This document shows positions 1-11,717 of a stretch of DNA of 64,000 nt, in pieces (positions within the stretch are counted from its first letter, which is position 1; every line of letters begins with the position of its first letter). The stretch spans positions 1 through 64,000 of the forward strand of contig JAAYNG010000076.1 in the NCBI GenBank assembly GCA_012520935.1. The letters are read 5' to 3'. Under the pieces are notes generated by a model. The model was given only the letters and a program-made list of their open reading frames with translations, was not told the origin of the DNA and made no database searches. Made by a program: the position numbers and the translations under genes. This stretch comes from Tissierellia bacterium (lineage in GTDB: Bacteria; Bacillota; Clostridia; Tissierellales; Peptoniphilaceae).

Positions 1-129
1 AAACATGACATTTTCCCCATCTTCTGTAAGGGCAGAGTATTCTTCATCATCCATACCAAAAGTCGCAAGTAAAATAAATTCTTTTTCTATTCCTTCATTT
101 TCATCATATAATATTATTTTATCATCCAT
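1..129 (-). CDS. DUF1292 family protein (partial, C-terminus outside window)
   Basis: The first 43 codons of a small acidic protein are visible and the frame runs off the left edge. It starts MDDKIILYDENEGIEKEF and continues with an acidic FGMDDEEYSAL stretch, the look of the DUF1292 (YrzB-like) family that commonly follows ireB and ruvX in Clostridia. The ATG abuts the stop codon of ruvX, and GAGGGAG lies about 8 bases upstream, so it is the last visible gene of the alaS operon. The function of the family is unknown. Confidence 0.8.
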   Translation of the reverse strand, partial: MDDKIILYDENEGIEKEFILLATFGMDDEEYSALTEDGENVMF

Positions 130-552
130 TTAATCACTCCCTCTATTTGTATCTAAATAAGCTTGCAATATAAAAGTTGCTGCGACCTTATCTATATGAT
201 TTTTTCTATTTTCCCTTCTAACACCTTGTTCAATAAGAACTGATTCAGCTGAAACAGTTGTTAGTCTCTCATCTTGAAATACTACAGGAATTTTTGTCCT
301 ATTAGAAATATAATTAGCAAAGGCAACTGTCTTTTCTGACCTTTCACCTACAGTCCCATTCATGTTGATAGGATTTCCTGATACAATCAGTTCAACACCA
401 TAATCATTAATTATTTCCTCAATCCTTTCAACATCTTTCTTTTTACCAATCCTATTAATTGTTTCCAAAGACTGGGCTGTTATCCCTAGTGGATCTGAGA
501 TAGCAACCCCTATCCTTTTATCCCCGATATCTAACCCCAAAATTCTCTTCAT
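130..552 (-). CDS. ruvX: Putative pre-16S rRNA nuclease / Holliday junction resolvase-like RuvX (YqgF)
   Basis: 140 aa, the normal length for YqgF/RuvX, an RNase H-fold nuclease implicated in 16S rRNA 5'-end maturation. It begins MKRILGLDIGDKRIGVAISD, with the first catalytic Asp in GLDIG. The later FQDERLTT segment carries the conserved acidic residue, and NHIDKVAATFILQAYLD ends the domain. It lies 5 bases downstream of ireB and abuts the DUF1292 gene, the usual alaS-ireB-ruvX order. Its ribosome binding site is weak (GGAGC about 12 bases before ATG), so translation may be coupled to ireB. Family assignment is secure; the physiological substrate is not shown here. Confidence 0.93.
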   Translation of the reverse strand: MKRILGLDIGDKRIGVAISDPLGITAQSLETINRIGKKKDVERIEEIINDYGVELIVSGNPINMNGTVGERSEKTVAFANYISNRTKIPVVFQDERLTTVSAESVLIEQGVRRENRKNHIDKVAATFILQAYLDTNRGSD

Positions 553-557
553 ATATA

Positions 558-821
558 CTAGTAAGCTCCAAGATTTTTTAAATAATTAACTAATATCTCT
601 TCCATCAACTCATCTCTCTCAAGTCTTACAATTGTGGAACGAGCATCATTAAAACTAGTGATATAGGTTGGATCCCCAGAAAGTAGATATCCAATAATTT
701 GGTTAATAGGGTCATATCCTTTTTTCATTAGAGAATCATAAACTTCTAAAATAATCTCTTTAGCCGTTTCTTTTTCCTCTTTAGGGAGTGTAAATTTTTG
801 AGTCTTGTCGTTATTCTCCAT
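558..821 (-). CDS. ireB: IreB family regulatory phosphoprotein (UPF0297)
   Basis: 87 aa. Residues such as [20 protein letters not shown] and [14 protein letters not shown] are diagnostic of the IreB/YrzL family. Members are small cytosolic proteins; in Enterococcus, IreB is phosphorylated by the PASTA kinase IreK and affects cephalosporin resistance. A longer frame starts at 839 inside the end of alaS, but AGGAGG sits at the right distance only for the ATG at 821, so that start is chosen. It lies between alaS and ruvX, its usual place. Confidence 0.93.
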   Translation of the reverse strand: MENNDKTQKFTLPKEEKETAKEIILEVYDSLMKKGYDPINQIIGYLLSGDPTYITSFNDARSTIVRLERDELMEEILVNYLKNLGAY

Positions 822-831
822 ATTTATCCTC

Positions 832-3468
832 CTAACCAAGTATTTCTTTTACCATTTCTCTTCCTTGTTTTAAAGCATCGTCAAGTTTAGATGGGTCTTT
901 GCCTCCTGCCTGAGCCATATCCGGCCTACCGCCTCCACCGCCTCCTGCGACTTGTGCTACATTTTTAATAATATTTCCCATGTTAATACCCTTAGTAACT
1001 ACATCTTTAGTTGCCATACCAACAAAAGCTGGCTTATCATTAGCAACAGTGCCTACAATTACTATGCATGACTTACAAATTCCCTTTATCTCATCCCCTA
1101 ATGTCCTAAGATTATCCATATCCATTCCCTCAACCTTAGACACCACTAGCTTTACACCAGAAATCTCTTCCGCTTTTTCAACAAGTTCATCAGCTAAAGA
1201 GCCAGATAATTTACTTTGTAGTTTTTCCAACTCCTTCTCTGTCTTTCTTAATTCTTCATTAAGGTTGTTTACTCTATCTTCAAGTCCTATTCTATTAGTC
1301 TTCAATATTTTTTCAAGAGAATCAAGCATCTCTTCATCCTTTAACAAGTGCTTGTATACAGATTCGCCTGTTATTGCTTCTATTCTTCTTATACCTGAAG
1401 CTACGCTACCTTCAGAAGTAATAAAAAACATACCAATTTCTGAAGTGTTATATACATGGGTTCCACCACATAGTTCTATGGAATAATCACCAATTTTTAA
1501 AACCCTTACATCTTCCTTGTACTTATCTTCAAATAAACCGATAGCCCCCATCTCTTCAGCCTTAGATAATTTAGTTTCAATAGTTTCCACTTTTGTATTT
1601 AGGAATATCTTTTCATTTACAATTTTTTCAATTTCCTTTAGCTCTTCATCTGAAACAGAATCGAAGTGAGTAAAGTCGAATCTCAACCTATCTGGTAAAA
1701 CAATAGAGCCGGCCTGTTTAACATGGCTTCCCATAACCTTTCTTAAAGCCATATGGAGTAAGTGAGTGGCAGTATGGTTTCTTCTTATAGCATTCCTTCT
1801 CCTAGAATCAATTTTAGCAAAGAGTTTGTCTCCTTTGCTAATTTCTCCTTCTCCTACCTTAACAATGTGGAATATCTTATCTTTATTCTTCTTTGTATCT
1901 AAAACATTCGCTGAGACACCATCTTTTGATAGAATTCCTGTGTCGCCAACCTGTCCACCTGATTCGCCATAAAAAGGCGTTTCTTTAAGAATGATTATAC
2001 CTTCTTCTCCCGACTTTAAAGATTTTACTTCCTTATCATCCTTTAATAATAAGATTACTTCTGACTCTTCTTCCTCCAAAGTATATCCAGTAAATAATAC
2101 ATCCTTATCTTCAAGTAGTGAAATATCTAATTTTTGAGTCTCCCAACCACTTTCTATGCCTGTCCTTGCATTCCTTGCCATATTTCTTTGTTCTTCCATT
2201 AATTTTTCAAACTCTTCTTCATTAACAGACATACCTTTTTCTGATAGAATATCAATAGTAAGGTCTTCAGGAAAGCCATAGGTATCATATAATTTAAAAG
2301 CCTTTTCTCCGTCTAATACTTTCTTGCCCTCTTTTTCTAATTCTTCAATATAGGAATCAAGTATTTCTAAACCTGTATTTAAAGTCTCTTTAAACTTATT
2401 TTCTTCCGTTTTTATTATTCTTAGAATATCATTTCTATTGGTTTCTAAATTCTTATATTCAACCTTCCAAGAATCAATAACAACCTCACATACCTTAGAT
2501 AAAAAATCGTCTTCAATACCTAATAATCTTCCATGCCTAGCAGCCCTTCTAATAATCCTTCTTAAAACATACCCCCTTGATTCGTTACCAGGAACAATTC
2601 CATCCGAAACCATAAAGGTCATTGCCCTCACATGGTCTGTAATTACTCTGATAGAAATATCATCCTTTTCATTCTCACCATAATTTTTCCCTGTTACTTC
2701 CTCTATTCTTTCAATAATATCCCTCATTGCTCGGATATCATAAATTGTATCAACTTCTTCAAGAACACAAGTAATCCTTTCAAGTCCCATACCTGTATCT
2801 ATATTAGGGTTTGGAAGAGGATTATAATTACCTTGCTCATCCTTATCAAATTGAGTGAAAACAAGATTCCAGATTTCTATAAACCTATCGCAATCGCAAC
2901 CAGGCTTACAATCAGCATGACCACAACCATATTTCTCTCCCCTATCAAAGAAAATTTCAGAATCTGGTCCCGATGGTCCAACTTCCAACTCCCAGAAATT
3001 ATCTTCCTTCCCTAATCTAATTATTTTTTCTTCAGGCATGCCTATATCATTTAACCATACATCATGTGCTTCGTCATCATCTAAATAAATAGTTGCCCAC
3101 AATCTTTCAGGATCAAACTCCATCCTGTCAACTAAAAATTCCCATGCCCAAGCTATAGCCTCTTTTTTGAAATAATCGCCAAAGGAAAAGTTTCCAAGCA
3201 TTTCAAAAAAAGTAGCATGTCTAGCTGTCCTACCAACATTTTCAATATCTCCAGTCCTAATGCACTTTTGACAAGTTGCCATTCGCTTATACTCTGGTAT
3301 CAATTCACCTGTGAAATATTTTTTTAAAGGAGCCATACCTGCCCCTATAAGTAAAAGAGACTTGTCATTATGGGGAACTAAAGAAAAACTCTCCTCTATT
3401 TTATGTCCTTTACTCTTAAAAAAATCAAGATATTCCCTTCTTATCTCATGTAAGCCTATTTTCTTCAT
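832..3468 (-). CDS. alaS: Alanine--tRNA ligase
   Basis: 878 aa, full length for bacterial AlaRS. It charges tRNA-Ala with alanine and clears mischarged Ser/Gly. The N-terminal class II catalytic core contains the motif 2 region [19 protein letters not shown]. The editing domain carries HTATHLLH (zinc-binding HxxxH), with the partner Cys-His in ELCGGTH. The C-terminal domain ends in a Gly-rich [15 protein letters not shown] motif. An inserted [15 protein letters not shown] cysteine cluster is typical of the class. Start ATG at 3468 follows AAAGGAGTAG. The gene is 11 bases downstream of the permease gene, so it is probably cotranscribed. No T-box leader precedes it. Confidence 0.98.
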   Translation of the reverse strand: MKKIGLHEIRREYLDFFKSKGHKIEESFSLVPHNDKSLLLIGAGMAPLKKYFTGELIPEYKRMATCQKCIRTGDIENVGRTARHATFFEMLGNFSFGDYFKKEAIAWAWEFLVDRMEFDPERLWATIYLDDDEAHDVWLNDIGMPEEKIIRLGKEDNFWELEVGPSGPDSEIFFDRGEKYGCGHADCKPGCDCDRFIEIWNLVFTQFDKDEQGNYNPLPNPNIDTGMGLERITCVLEEVDTIYDIRAMRDIIERIEEVTGKNYGENEKDDISIRVITDHVRAMTFMVSDGIVPGNESRGYVLRRIIRRAARHGRLLGIEDDFLSKVCEVVIDSWKVEYKNLETNRNDILRIIKTEENKFKETLNTGLEILDSYIEELEKEGKKVLDGEKAFKLYDTYGFPEDLTIDILSEKGMSVNEEEFEKLMEEQRNMARNARTGIESGWETQKLDISLLEDKDVLFTGYTLEEEESEVILLLKDDKEVKSLKSGEEGIIILKETPFYGESGGQVGDTGILSKDGVSANVLDTKKNKDKIFHIVKVGEGEISKGDKLFAKIDSRRRNAIRRNHTATHLLHMALRKVMGSHVKQAGSIVLPDRLRFDFTHFDSVSDEELKEIEKIVNEKIFLNTKVETIETKLSKAEEMGAIGLFEDKYKEDVRVLKIGDYSIELCGGTHVYNTSEIGMFFITSEGSVASGIRRIEAITGESVYKHLLKDEEMLDSLEKILKTNRIGLEDRVNNLNEELRKTEKELEKLQSKLSGSLADELVEKAEEISGVKLVVSKVEGMDMDNLRTLGDEIKGICKSCIVIVGTVANDKPAFVGMATKDVVTKGINMGNIIKNVAQVAGGGGGGRPDMAQAGGKDPSKLDDALKQGREMVKEILG

Positions 3469-3479
3469 AATCTACTCCT

Positions 3480-4688
3480 TTATAATTTTCTTTTTTCAAT
3501 AAAAAATTTAATAACTGTATATGCAATAGCTACAGCAGGAACAGCAAATATCATTCCAATAACTCCAAACATTCCACCACCAATTATAATACACATTAGA
3601 ACTACAATTGGATGTAAACCAACCCCATCACTTAACACTTTAGGACCAATAATATTGTTTTCTACCCATTGAATAAGCATAAATACAATCGCTACGATTA
3701 ATGCCTTTAATGGGCTCGCTATAAAGGCAAAAAATACAGCCGGCAAAAATCCAAGAAACGGTCCAATATATGGTATAATATCAGCCACAAATGTCACAAT
3801 ACCAATAATTATTGCAAAATCTATATCCATAATAGTCAAAAATATAGCAGTAGCAACACCAACGAATAAGGCCATTAAAATCCTGCCCTTCATAAAATCA
3901 ACTACTGTTTGATTTATTTGATGAGATAGTTCAGTATATTCATCTATATCCTCCTTAAATTGTTTCGGCATAACATCAATAAATTTCTCTATTAACATAT
4001 CTTTCTCTGATAAAATAAAAAATGTAAAAACAAGTATTAAAAACAGTGAAAAAAACTTTGAAGTTACACCAGAAAAACCTTTCATGACAGAATCGAACCA
4101 CTTGCCGGCATTGTTAAGAATAGATTCATCTGCAAAAAATTTTGAAAAGTCTAAATCAATATTCTTTGCATCCAATCCAAACCTATCTAGTCTATAATTT
4201 ATAGCAAATTCTTCTAAAATATTAGACAACTTGACTAGATAATCATCAAAACTCATTACAAAAATTTTAAATTCACCAACAAATGTAGGCATAACCATCA
4301 AAACCAAAAATATTAAAACCAATAGCATAATTACATATAAGATAATAACTGCTTGGGCTGGTTTCAAACCTTTACTCCTAAACCAGTTAACCATTGGATT
4401 TAAAATTATAGATAAGGCCAAAGAAAAAATAAGTGCACCTGTTACTGCCTTTAATATGGAAAACTTGCTTATTAAAACCATCGCTAATATAATTGGTATT
4501 AGGACTATAATAAGCTTTTTCACCTTTGAGCTATAAATAATTATCCTCTTATTTTCATCAACATGTTTATTCCCAACATTGATTAAATAATATGCAGATA
4601 ATCCCACTAAGGCAGTCAGGGTTATCAAAAAAAATGTCTTTAAAACTTCAAAAAAATCAGAGTTTTTAAAAATCATTAAATCGCCCAA
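3480..4688 (-). CDS. AI-2E family (PerM/YdiK-type) transporter
   Basis: 402 aa integral membrane protein with about eight predicted hydrophobic segments. The C-terminal block contains DIIPYIGPFLGFLPAVFFAF, then ENNIIGPKVLSDGVGLHPI and GGGMFGVIGMIFAVPAVAI, signatures of the AI-2E/PerM family. Some members export autoinducer-2 and others are Na+/H+ antiporters, so the substrate cannot be named. The chosen TTG start is 5-7 bases after GAGGTG; the next ATG (4676) is too far from it. First gene of the alaS operon, with an extended -10 promoter just upstream. A similar permease before alaS is a common Clostridia arrangement. Confidence 0.9.
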   Translation of the reverse strand: MGDLMIFKNSDFFEVLKTFFLITLTALVGLSAYYLINVGNKHVDENKRIIIYSSKVKKLIIVLIPIILAMVLISKFSILKAVTGALIFSLALSIILNPMVNWFRSKGLKPAQAVIILYVIMLLVLIFLVLMVMPTFVGEFKIFVMSFDDYLVKLSNILEEFAINYRLDRFGLDAKNIDLDFSKFFADESILNNAGKWFDSVMKGFSGVTSKFFSLFLILVFTFFILSEKDMLIEKFIDVMPKQFKEDIDEYTELSHQINQTVVDFMKGRILMALFVGVATAIFLTIMDIDFAIIIGIVTFVADIIPYIGPFLGFLPAVFFAFIASPLKALIVAIVFMLIQWVENNIIGPKVLSDGVGLHPIVVLMCIIIGGGMFGVIGMIFAVPAVAIAYTVIKFFIEKRKL

Positions 4689-4711
4689 TTAATCACCTCT
4701 CATAATTATCT

Positions 4712-4717
4712 ATTATA
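4712..4717 (-). promoter_or_regulatory. Extended -10 promoter for permease-alaS operon
   Basis: On the minus strand a perfect TATAAT preceded by TGG (TGnTATAAT extended -10) lies 24 bases before the TTG start of the permease. No good -35 is seen at 16-18 bases, which extended -10 promoters tolerate. Confidence 0.6.
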
Positions 4718-4908
4718 CCACAAATTGCCAATTTATAAATTAAAAGTTGAAAAATATTCTGATCTGTTCACAATATCTACTAAAACAAGAAGTCTGGATC
4801 ATATATTAGCTTTTATATAATTAAATATTATAACATATAACACAATGCATTTTTTACTTAAAAACTTCTTTATTAACTTTATTTATTTCATAGATAGGCA
4901 TTATTAAT

Positions 4909-4937
4909 TTGATTAAGACAAGTTTGTATGATAAGAT
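4909..4937 (+). promoter_or_regulatory. Candidate sigma-A promoter for the AGCS symporter
   Basis: TTGATT, a 17-base spacer and TAAGAT, ending 34 bases before the symporter ATG. The -10 is only a moderate match. The rest of the 283-base divergent gap (4689-4971) is AT-rich and shows no terminator or riboswitch fold that I could recognise. Confidence 0.4.
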
Positions 4938-4971
4938 TATGTTTCATTAATAACAAAAGGAGGTATTTTTT

Positions 4972-6378
4972 ATGGAAATCATTGCTAATTTATTAAACAA
5001 CATTGAATCATTTATGGGAACAGCACTTATTTTCTTATTATTTGGAACAGGCTTATTTTTTTCATTAAAACTTGGCTTTATTCAATTCAGAAAATTTATC
5101 CCATCATTTAAACAAGTATTCGGAGGGATGTTTAGTAAAAAGAATCAAGAGCATGGTTCACTTTCATCTTTTCAAGCTTTAGCTACAGCTATTGCTGCTC
5201 AAATAGGTACAGGAAATGTTGCAGGTGTAGCAAGTGCTATTTTAGCAGGAGGACCTGGTGCAGTATTTTGGATGTGGGTATCAGCTCTACTTGGTATGTC
5301 AACAATATTTGCAGAGGCAGTCCTCGCACAACATTATCGCGACAAAAAAGATGGGGAATTTGTTGGAGGACCGGCTTATTATATTTCTAAAGGAGTAGGC
5401 GGTAATCTCGGAAAATTTCTTGCAGGATTTTTTGCTGTAATGATTACTTTAGCACTTGGAATTATTGGTAATATGGTACAGTCTAATTCTATTGCAGGAG
5501 CAGTAAATGAAGCCTTCGGCTTACCAACTTGGATAATGGGAGTATTCATAGCCATAGCGGCTGCACTAATATTTATAGGTGGAGTTTCTAGAATTGGAAA
5601 ATTTGCCGAAACTGTTGTTCCAGTTATGGCGGTAATTTATTTACTGGCTTCTTTATTTGTAATTATTAAGTTCTCTGGACAATTAATTCCAACACTTGAA
5701 TTAATCATTAAAAGTGCTTTTTCTGGAACTGCTGTAATGGGCGGTATTGTTGGTGCTAGTGTAAAAGAAGCCATGAAACTTGGAGCAAAACGTGGACTCT
5801 TTTCCAACGAAGCAGGTATGGGTTCGACACCACATGCTCACGCAGTTGCTAAAGTTAGACACCCTGCAGAACAAGGACTTGCAGCAATGTGCGGTGTATT
5901 TATAGATACTGTTTTAGTTTGTACATCTACAGCAATGGTAATTTTAGTTACTCAATCTTACTTAGTTGAAAATCCAGCTTCATCAACAGGGTATTTCGAA
6001 GCAGCTATGCTTACACAACAAGCATTCCATATAGCTTTAGGTGGAGTTGGTAAACCTTTCCTCGCTATATGTCTTACATTCTTTGCATTTACTACAGTAG
6101 TTGGATGGTATTATTTTGGAGAATCGAATATAAAGTATTTATTCGGAACAAAAGCTTTACCTATTTACAGAATAATTGTAGTTGCAGCCATAATATTTGG
6201 CTCAATTCAAAAAGTCGCTGTCGTTTGGTTGTTGTCAGATGTTGCTAATGAATTTATGGTTGTTCCAAACTTAATTGCACTTATATTATTATCAGGACAA
6301 GTTAAAAGTATCATGAATGATTATCAAAGACAATTAGATGAAGGAGGAGAAATTAAATATAATTATTTGATAAAATAA
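4972..6378 (+). CDS. Alanine/glycine:cation symporter family protein (AGCS)
   Basis: 468 aa, typical AGCS length with about ten membrane helices. Motifs include ATAIAAQIGTGNVAGVASAI (helix 2 cation/substrate site), the GGPAYYISKGV loop, RGLFSNEAGMGSTPHAHA (the family signature) and FAFTTVVGWYYFGE. It imports small neutral amino acids (alanine, glycine or similar) with Na+ or H+. AAAGGAGG precedes ATG by 9 bases. It stands alone between two terminator/promoter regions and is transcribed against its neighbours. For a peptide/amino-acid fermenter such a carrier is expected; the exact substrate is not readable from sequence. Confidence 0.95.
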   Translation: MEIIANLLNNIESFMGTALIFLLFGTGLFFSLKLGFIQFRKFIPSFKQVFGGMFSKKNQEHGSLSSFQALATAIAAQIGTGNVAGVASAILAGGPGAVFWMWVSALLGMSTIFAEAVLAQHYRDKKDGEFVGGPAYYISKGVGGNLGKFLAGFFAVMITLALGIIGNMVQSNSIAGAVNEAFGLPTWIMGVFIAIAAALIFIGGVSRIGKFAETVVPVMAVIYLLASLFVIIKFSGQLIPTLELIIKSAFSGTAVMGGIVGASVKEAMKLGAKRGLFSNEAGMGSTPHAHAVAKVRHPAEQGLAAMCGVFIDTVLVCTSTAMVILVTQSYLVENPASSTGYFEAAMLTQQAFHIALGGVGKPFLAICLTFFAFTTVVGWYYFGESNIKYLFGTKALPIYRIIVVAAIIFGSIQKVAVVWLLSDVANEFMVVPNLIALILLSGQVKSIMNDYQRQLDEGGEIKYNYLIK

Positions 6379-6430
6379 TATGATTAATTTACAATGTGAT
6401 TAACAAAAAAATTGCTCTGTTTTCATAAGT

Positions 6431-6460
6431 AAAATAGCCTAGGATTTTCTAGGCTATTTT
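6431..6460. terminator. Bidirectional terminator between symporter and leuS
   Basis: AAAATAGCCTAG and its complement CTAGGCTATTTT flank a six-base loop, giving a strong stem with A/T tracts on both sides. It serves the two convergent genes. The leuS stop codon (TAG, 6454-6456) is inside the stem. Confidence 0.85.
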
Positions 6461-8856
6461 ACAATTATATTAAATATTTTTCCCTTTACGTAAATTTCTT
6501 TTACAATGTTATTCCCTTCAAGGTATTTTGAAATCTTATCATCTGCTTTTGCCAACTTTGAAATTTCTTCTTGGCTCGCATCTGCAAAAATAGAAATAGT
6601 AGACCTTAATTTTCCATTTACCTGTATTGGTAACTCTATTACATCGTCTTTAGTCTTTTCTTCATCATATTTAGGCCAGTCAGACTCAAATATATATCCA
6701 TCAAATCCTGCTCTTTCCCATAATTCTTCAGTAATATGAGGGGCAACTGGATTTAATAGTTGAAGAAAAGTCCTGTATTCGGCCCTATAAACTTTTCCAT
6801 TGTCGTTAAATGAATTTAGAGTACTCATCAATGCAGCAATACCAGTATTATACTTTAGGTTTTCAAAATCAAATGAAACCTTTTTTATAACCTTATGCAT
6901 TTCACCAGACAATTCTCCCTCTTCTTCAACTAGGATATCTTGTACTTTCCAAACCCTATCTAAAAACCGTCTAGAACCTCTTACCCCTGTTTCAGACCAA
7001 GGGGCTGCCTTTTCAAAGTCTCCTATAAACATTTCGTAAACCCTTAAAGTATCTGCCCCAAATTCATTAACTATATCGTCTGGGTTAACAACATTCCCTC
7101 TAGACTTTGACATTTTTTCATTATTTTCCCCAAGTATCATTCCGTGGGAAGTCCTCTTTTTATATGGCTCTTTCGTAGGTACAACACCTATATCGTATAA
7201 AAACTTATGCCAGAATCTTGAATATAATAAATGAAGAGTAGTATGCTCCATTCCACCATTGTACCAATCAACAGGTGTAAAATACTCTAAATACTTTTTA
7301 TCTGCAAGAGCTTTATCATTATTTGGGTCTGTATACCTCAAATAATACCAAGAAGAACCTGCCCATTGTGGCATAGTATCTGTTTCTCTTTCTGCTGGCT
7401 TTCCACATTTCGGACATTTTGTTTCCACCCAACCTCGTATCTTTGCTAAAGGAGAATCTCCTGTATCTGTAGGCTCATAATTCTCAACCTCTGGAAGCTT
7501 TAAAGGCAATTCTTCATAAGGAATTGGTACCCAGCCACAATCTTCACAATAAACCAAAGGTATAGGCTCTCCCCAATATCTTTGTCTTGAAAAAACCCAG
7601 TCTCTTAATTTAAAGTTTGTTTTCCTTTCACCAATCCCCTTGTCTTCAAGAAAATCAGAAATTTTTTTCTTAGCTTCTTCAACAGAAAGTCCATCAATAA
7701 AACCAGAGTTTATCATCTTCCCTTCATCTATGTCAGTATAAGCTGATTTTTCAATATTTCCACCAGATACAACCTCTACAATCTTCAACCCGAATTTTTT
7801 AGCAAATTCATAGTCTCTTTGGTCATGTGCAGGTACAGCCATTATTGCACCAGTTCCATATGTCATTAAAACATAATCAGAAACCCAAATTGGAATTTCC
7901 TCATTATTCACTGGGTTAATTGCCTTTAATCCCTTAATTTCATACCCTGTCTTCTCTTTAGATAGCTCCGTCCTATCCAAGTCTGATCTTTTAGAAACTT
8001 CTTCCCTGTATTTAATAATCTCGTCGAAGTTTTCAATTCTATCCATGTATTTTTCAATAAGTGGATGTTCAACTGCTAGAACCATATAAGTAGCACCAAA
8101 CAAAGTATCTGGTCTTGTAGTGAAAACTTTGATTTTTTCATCAGAGTCCTTAATTAAAAAGTCAACTTCTAAACCAATAGACTTTCCTATCCAGTTAATT
8201 TGAGAAGATTTAACCCTTTCAGGGTAATCAACATATTCAAGGTCATCAATAAGTCTTTCGGCATATTCAGTAATCTTCAACATCCATTGGTTCTTGGTCT
8301 TATGAGTTATAGGTTCACCACACCTCTCGCAAGCCCCATCTACAACCTCTTCATTTGCAAGTCCAACCTTACATGAAGGACACCAGTTGACAGGCATCTC
8401 CCTTTTATAAGCTAAACCATTTTCAAATAATTTCAAAAATATCCATTGTGTCCATTTATAGTAATTAGGATCAGTTGTATTAACCTCCCTATCCCAATCA
8501 AATGAATATCCAATAGATTGAAGTTGTTTCTTAAACCTATCAACATTTTTTTCTGTTACTGTTGCTGGATGAATTTTATTTTTTATAGCATAATTTTCTG
8601 TAGGTAAACCAAAAGCATCCCATCCCATTGGGAATAAGACATTGTATCCTTCCATCCTTCTCTTCCTTGCAACTATATCTAGTGCAGTGTAAGGTCTTGG
8701 GTGTCCTACATGTAAACCTTCACCAGATGGATAAGGAAACTCTACTAGGCAATAATAATGAGGTTTATCTGTTTCATAAGAAGTGTAAAAAGCCTTCTTG
8801 TTATCCCAAACTTCTTGCCATTTTTTTTCTATTTTACTCGGATTATACTTTTCCAT
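6454..8856 (-). CDS. leuS: Leucine--tRNA ligase
   Basis: 800 aa, normal for bacterial LeuRS. Class I synthetase with HVGH at residues 49-52 (the HIGH motif) and KMSKS in [17 protein letters not shown] about three quarters along. The CP1 editing insertion contains the conserved TTRPDTLFG and [15 protein letters not shown]. Zinc-type cysteine pairs (CPSCKVG and CERCGEP) are present. It lies 12 bases after asnS, with AAAGGGG before its ATG, and is the last gene of the yajC-leuS run. The stop codon is built into the terminator stem. No T-box leader is present. Confidence 0.98.
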   Translation of the reverse strand: MEKYNPSKIEKKWQEVWDNKKAFYTSYETDKPHYYCLVEFPYPSGEGLHVGHPRPYTALDIVARKRRMEGYNVLFPMGWDAFGLPTENYAIKNKIHPATVTEKNVDRFKKQLQSIGYSFDWDREVNTTDPNYYKWTQWIFLKLFENGLAYKREMPVNWCPSCKVGLANEEVVDGACERCGEPITHKTKNQWMLKITEYAERLIDDLEYVDYPERVKSSQINWIGKSIGLEVDFLIKDSDEKIKVFTTRPDTLFGATYMVLAVEHPLIEKYMDRIENFDEIIKYREEVSKRSDLDRTELSKEKTGYEIKGLKAINPVNNEEIPIWVSDYVLMTYGTGAIMAVPAHDQRDYEFAKKFGLKIVEVVSGGNIEKSAYTDIDEGKMINSGFIDGLSVEEAKKKISDFLEDKGIGERKTNFKLRDWVFSRQRYWGEPIPLVYCEDCGWVPIPYEELPLKLPEVENYEPTDTGDSPLAKIRGWVETKCPKCGKPAERETDTMPQWAGSSWYYLRYTDPNNDKALADKKYLEYFTPVDWYNGGMEHTTLHLLYSRFWHKFLYDIGVVPTKEPYKKRTSHGMILGENNEKMSKSRGNVVNPDDIVNEFGADTLRVYEMFIGDFEKAAPWSETGVRGSRRFLDRVWKVQDILVEEEGELSGEMHKVIKKVSFDFENLKYNTGIAALMSTLNSFNDNGKVYRAEYRTFLQLLNPVAPHITEELWERAGFDGYIFESDWPKYDEEKTKDDVIELPIQVNGKLRSTISIFADASQEEISKLAKADDKISKYLEGNNIVKEIYVKGKIFNIIVK

Positions 8857-8868
8857 TTTTGCCCCTTT

Positions 8869-10272
8869 CTAAAATTCAGCTGAATTTACAGTCCTTGGGA
8901 ATGGTAGGACATCTCTAATATTTTGCATACCTGTTATATACATCAATGCCCTTTCAAATCCCAATCCATAACCAGAGTGAATTGTTCCACCATACCTTCT
9001 TAAATCTAGGTACCAACTATAATCTTCAGGATTGAAACCTATCTCATTTATTCTTTTTTCTAGGTAATCTAATCTTTCTTCCCTCTGGGACCCACCAACA
9101 ATTTCACCAACACCTGGAACAAGCAAATCCATAGCTGCAACTGTCTTGTTATCATCATTCATCCTCATGTAGAAGGCTTTGAAGTCCTTTGGATAATCTA
9201 TTACAAAAACTGGTCCACCTACATATTTTTCTGAAAGATATCTTTCATGTTCTGTCTGTAAATCAAGACCCCATTCTACAGGGAATTTAAAATCCTGATT
9301 GCTCTTTTTCAAAATATCTATAGCTTCTGTATAAGTAATAACCTTATATTCAGAATTTACTACCTTATCAAGTCTTTCTATTAGACCCTTATCTATAAAG
9401 GAATTGAAAAATTCCATTTCAGGTGCTAGCTCATCCAATGAGTATTGAATTATATATTTAAGCATATCCCAAGCTAGGCTCATGTTATCTTCCAAGTCGC
9501 CAAAAGCGATTTCTGGCTCAACCATCCAAAATTCAGCTGCATGTCTTGCAGTATTGGAATCTTCTGCCCTAAAGGTAGGTCCAAAAGTGTAAATATCTCT
9601 AAAAGCATGACAGAAGGCTTCCCCTTGCAATTGACCTGTTACAGTTAGATTAGTTTCTTTACCAAAAAAATCTTGTGAGAAATCTATTTCGCCTGAATCT
9701 GTTAAAGGTGGAGTTTTCATGTCTATAGTTGAAACCCTAAACATTTCCCCTGCACCTTCGCCGTCAAAACCTGTTATAATAGGTGTATGAACATATACAA
9801 ATCCTCTTTCTTGGAAGAACTTGTGAATTGCATAGGATAATACTGACCTTGCCCTAAAAACAGCATTAAAGGTATTAGCCCTTGGTCTAAGATGAGCAAC
9901 TGTCCTCATATATTCAAAACTATGTCTCTTGTTTTGTATTGGATAATTAGTAGTAGATTCACCTTCAATTTCTATAGAACTTGCTTGAACTTCAACCTTT
10001 CCATTGTTCTCAACCAGCTTACCCTTTACAATTAGTGCCGTGCTCAAAGGTAGTTTTTCTAATTCAGAAAAGTTTTCAAATTTTTCTGAATCTATAACAA
10101 TTTGTAGGTTATTAAAATGAGTACCATCATTTAATTCAATAAAGGCAACATTCTTAGAACTCCTTAATTTTCTAACCCATCCAGTTAATACAAGGTCATT
10201 ATTTGCAAAATCCTTTTGATTTTTAAAAATGTCCCTAATCAGTGTAATTTTTCCTGTTTTTCTCTCATACAT
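8869..10272 (-). CDS. asnS: Asparagine--tRNA ligase
   Basis: 467 aa class IIb synthetase. The N-terminal OB-fold anticodon-binding domain ([21 protein letters not shown]) is followed by the catalytic core with [21 protein letters not shown] (motif 2) and [25 protein letters not shown] (motif 3). The sequence is AsnRS- rather than AspRS-like, shown by the AEFWMVEPE context and the [12 protein letters not shown]-terminus. The ribosome binding site GGAGGATAG overlaps the last codons and stop of hemZ. A dedicated AsnRS means Asn-tRNA can be made directly. Confidence 0.97.
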   Translation of the reverse strand: MYERKTGKITLIRDIFKNQKDFANNDLVLTGWVRKLRSSKNVAFIELNDGTHFNNLQIVIDSEKFENFSELEKLPLSTALIVKGKLVENNGKVEVQASSIEIEGESTTNYPIQNKRHSFEYMRTVAHLRPRANTFNAVFRARSVLSYAIHKFFQERGFVYVHTPIITGFDGEGAGEMFRVSTIDMKTPPLTDSGEIDFSQDFFGKETNLTVTGQLQGEAFCHAFRDIYTFGPTFRAEDSNTARHAAEFWMVEPEIAFGDLEDNMSLAWDMLKYIIQYSLDELAPEMEFFNSFIDKGLIERLDKVVNSEYKVITYTEAIDILKKSNQDFKFPVEWGLDLQTEHERYLSEKYVGGPVFVIDYPKDFKAFYMRMNDDNKTVAAMDLLVPGVGEIVGGSQREERLDYLEKRINEIGFNPEDYSWYLDLRRYGGTIHSGYGLGFERALMYITGMQNIRDVLPFPRTVNSAEF

Positions 10273-10277
10273 AAGTA

Positions 10278-11717
10278 CTATCCTCCTATAATCTCTTTTA
10301 AAAATTCACTTTTTATTTTAATAGAATCGTGAATATTATCTACATATAATTTTAAATCATTAAAATTCCTATAGCTTTCATGCCTATTTTCATCAGGAAA
10401 GAAAAATTTTGATACTCCTCCCATTCCCAATGCAAGAATTGTGGACCTCTCCTCCATCATTTGTATATTGTAAATCGACTCATGACCTTCTTTTGCATAA
10501 CCAATATTTTCTAAATTTCCTAAGATATTTTTCTGCCTATATAGATAATATGCTTTATAACTATTTACTCTGGCAAATAATTTAGAATAATCCATCATCT
10601 CTTGTATTGTTTCAAAACTATACTTTCCATAATTGTCCATATATCTAGCCCCTCTCTTAATAGATAGGGTATGAATAGTAAGATTTTCTGGTGATAGTTT
10701 TTCAATCTCGCTTAATGTATACTTTATATCATCCAGATTTTCATCTTCTAAACCAATTATCAAGTCTGAATTAATAGTTTTAAAATCAAACTTCCTAGCC
10801 ATTTCAAATACATTTTTAATGTCTTTGACTGTATGTAGCCTTCCTATGCTCTTTAAAGTAGCATCGTTCATAGTTTGAGGATTTATGCTTATCCTGTCTA
10901 TGCCATATTCTTTAATTATTTTTAACTTGTCATAAGTTATTGTGTCTGGTCTACCTGCTTCTACTGTATACTCCCTTACAGCTTTTGAAATATTAGACAA
11001 GAGCTTTAAAACTATATCTAATTCTTCTATATTTAATACTGTAGGAGTCCCGCCACCAATGTATATTGTATCAATTTCAAATTCTTTAATTAAATAAAAC
11101 AAAGCTTCAAATTCTTTATATAAGGTTTTTAGAAATATAGATATATTGTTTCTAAGCTCATCAGGAACTTGCGTATTGTAAGAACAATATGCACATTTTG
11201 ACGGGCAGAAAGGAATATGAATGTAAATACTTAGCCTATCTTTTTTTAGAGGATAGACTAAATTTCTCTGTATATTTGTAATATCTATCATTCTTAAAAT
11301 ATTTTCATCTGATATCTCTAAAAATTTTAATCTTGATATAATTTCATTTTCATTCATGCCCTTGTCAAGCAATGAATGAACTATTTTTACAGGTCTTACA
11401 CCTGTAAGCACCCCCCAAGGAAGAAAGCTTGGATCCAGTTCATTTAATAAATATTTTACTGATTTTTTTACCAAAGAAGAATGATAAATTCTTTCATTAC
11501 TCTCAATTGATGAATCTCTTTCGTAATAATGTCTTCTTTCCTGAACTAAATCCTCTTTTTCATATTGCATTATAACCGATTCATCACCAATAAAGAAATT
11601 TAGTTTTAAATCAAACTTAAGACCTTCTTTGTTAATATCTTCTAATGGGTAAAATTGCCTAACTAGATTAAAAATTTCATTATAATACTTTTCTGGCTCT
11701 ACGCAAAGCGAAATCAT
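10278..11717 (-). CDS. hemZ: HemZ-type radical SAM protein (coproporphyrinogen dehydrogenase family)
   Basis: 479 aa. A HemZ-specific N-terminal region (about residues 1-160, with [19 protein letters not shown]) precedes a radical SAM core. The core has [18 protein letters not shown], the CxxxCxxC [4Fe-4S] site, followed by [10 protein letters not shown] and EAGRPDTIT. Family members are annotated as oxygen-independent coproporphyrinogen III dehydrogenases, but many HemN-like proteins are not. No other haem genes are nearby, so the reaction is uncertain. Its ATG overlaps the TGA of the metallo-hydrolase gene by 4 bases and has no clear ribosome binding site, which suggests translational coupling. 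Confidence 0.88.
   Translation of the reverse strand: MISLCVEPEKYYNEIFNLVRQFYPLEDINKEGLKFDLKLNFFIGDESVIMQYEKEDLVQERRHYYERDSSIESNERIYHSSLVKKSVKYLLNELDPSFLPWGVLTGVRPVKIVHSLLDKGMNENEIISRLKFLEISDENILRMIDITNIQRNLVYPLKKDRLSIYIHIPFCPSKCAYCSYNTQVPDELRNNISIFLKTLYKEFEALFYLIKEFEIDTIYIGGGTPTVLNIEELDIVLKLLSNISKAVREYTVEAGRPDTITYDKLKIIKEYGIDRISINPQTMNDATLKSIGRLHTVKDIKNVFEMARKFDFKTINSDLIIGLEDENLDDIKYTLSEIEKLSPENLTIHTLSIKRGARYMDNYGKYSFETIQEMMDYSKLFARVNSYKAYYLYRQKNILGNLENIGYAKEGHESIYNIQMMEERSTILALGMGGVSKFFFPDENRHESYRNFNDLKLYVDNIHDSIKIKSEFLKEIIGG

Noticed and set aside
980-1486. 168-codon open frame on the plus strand opposite alaS
   Set aside because: It is antisense to a clearly conserved synthetase, has no ribosome binding site, and is a Ser/Leu-rich mirror of a lysine/glutamate-rich gene.
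3469-10290. T-box leaders before alaS, leuS and asnS (and argS at 33388)
   Set aside because: Gaps are only 5-12 bases and no T-box motif is present; these synthetase genes rely on upstream promoters.
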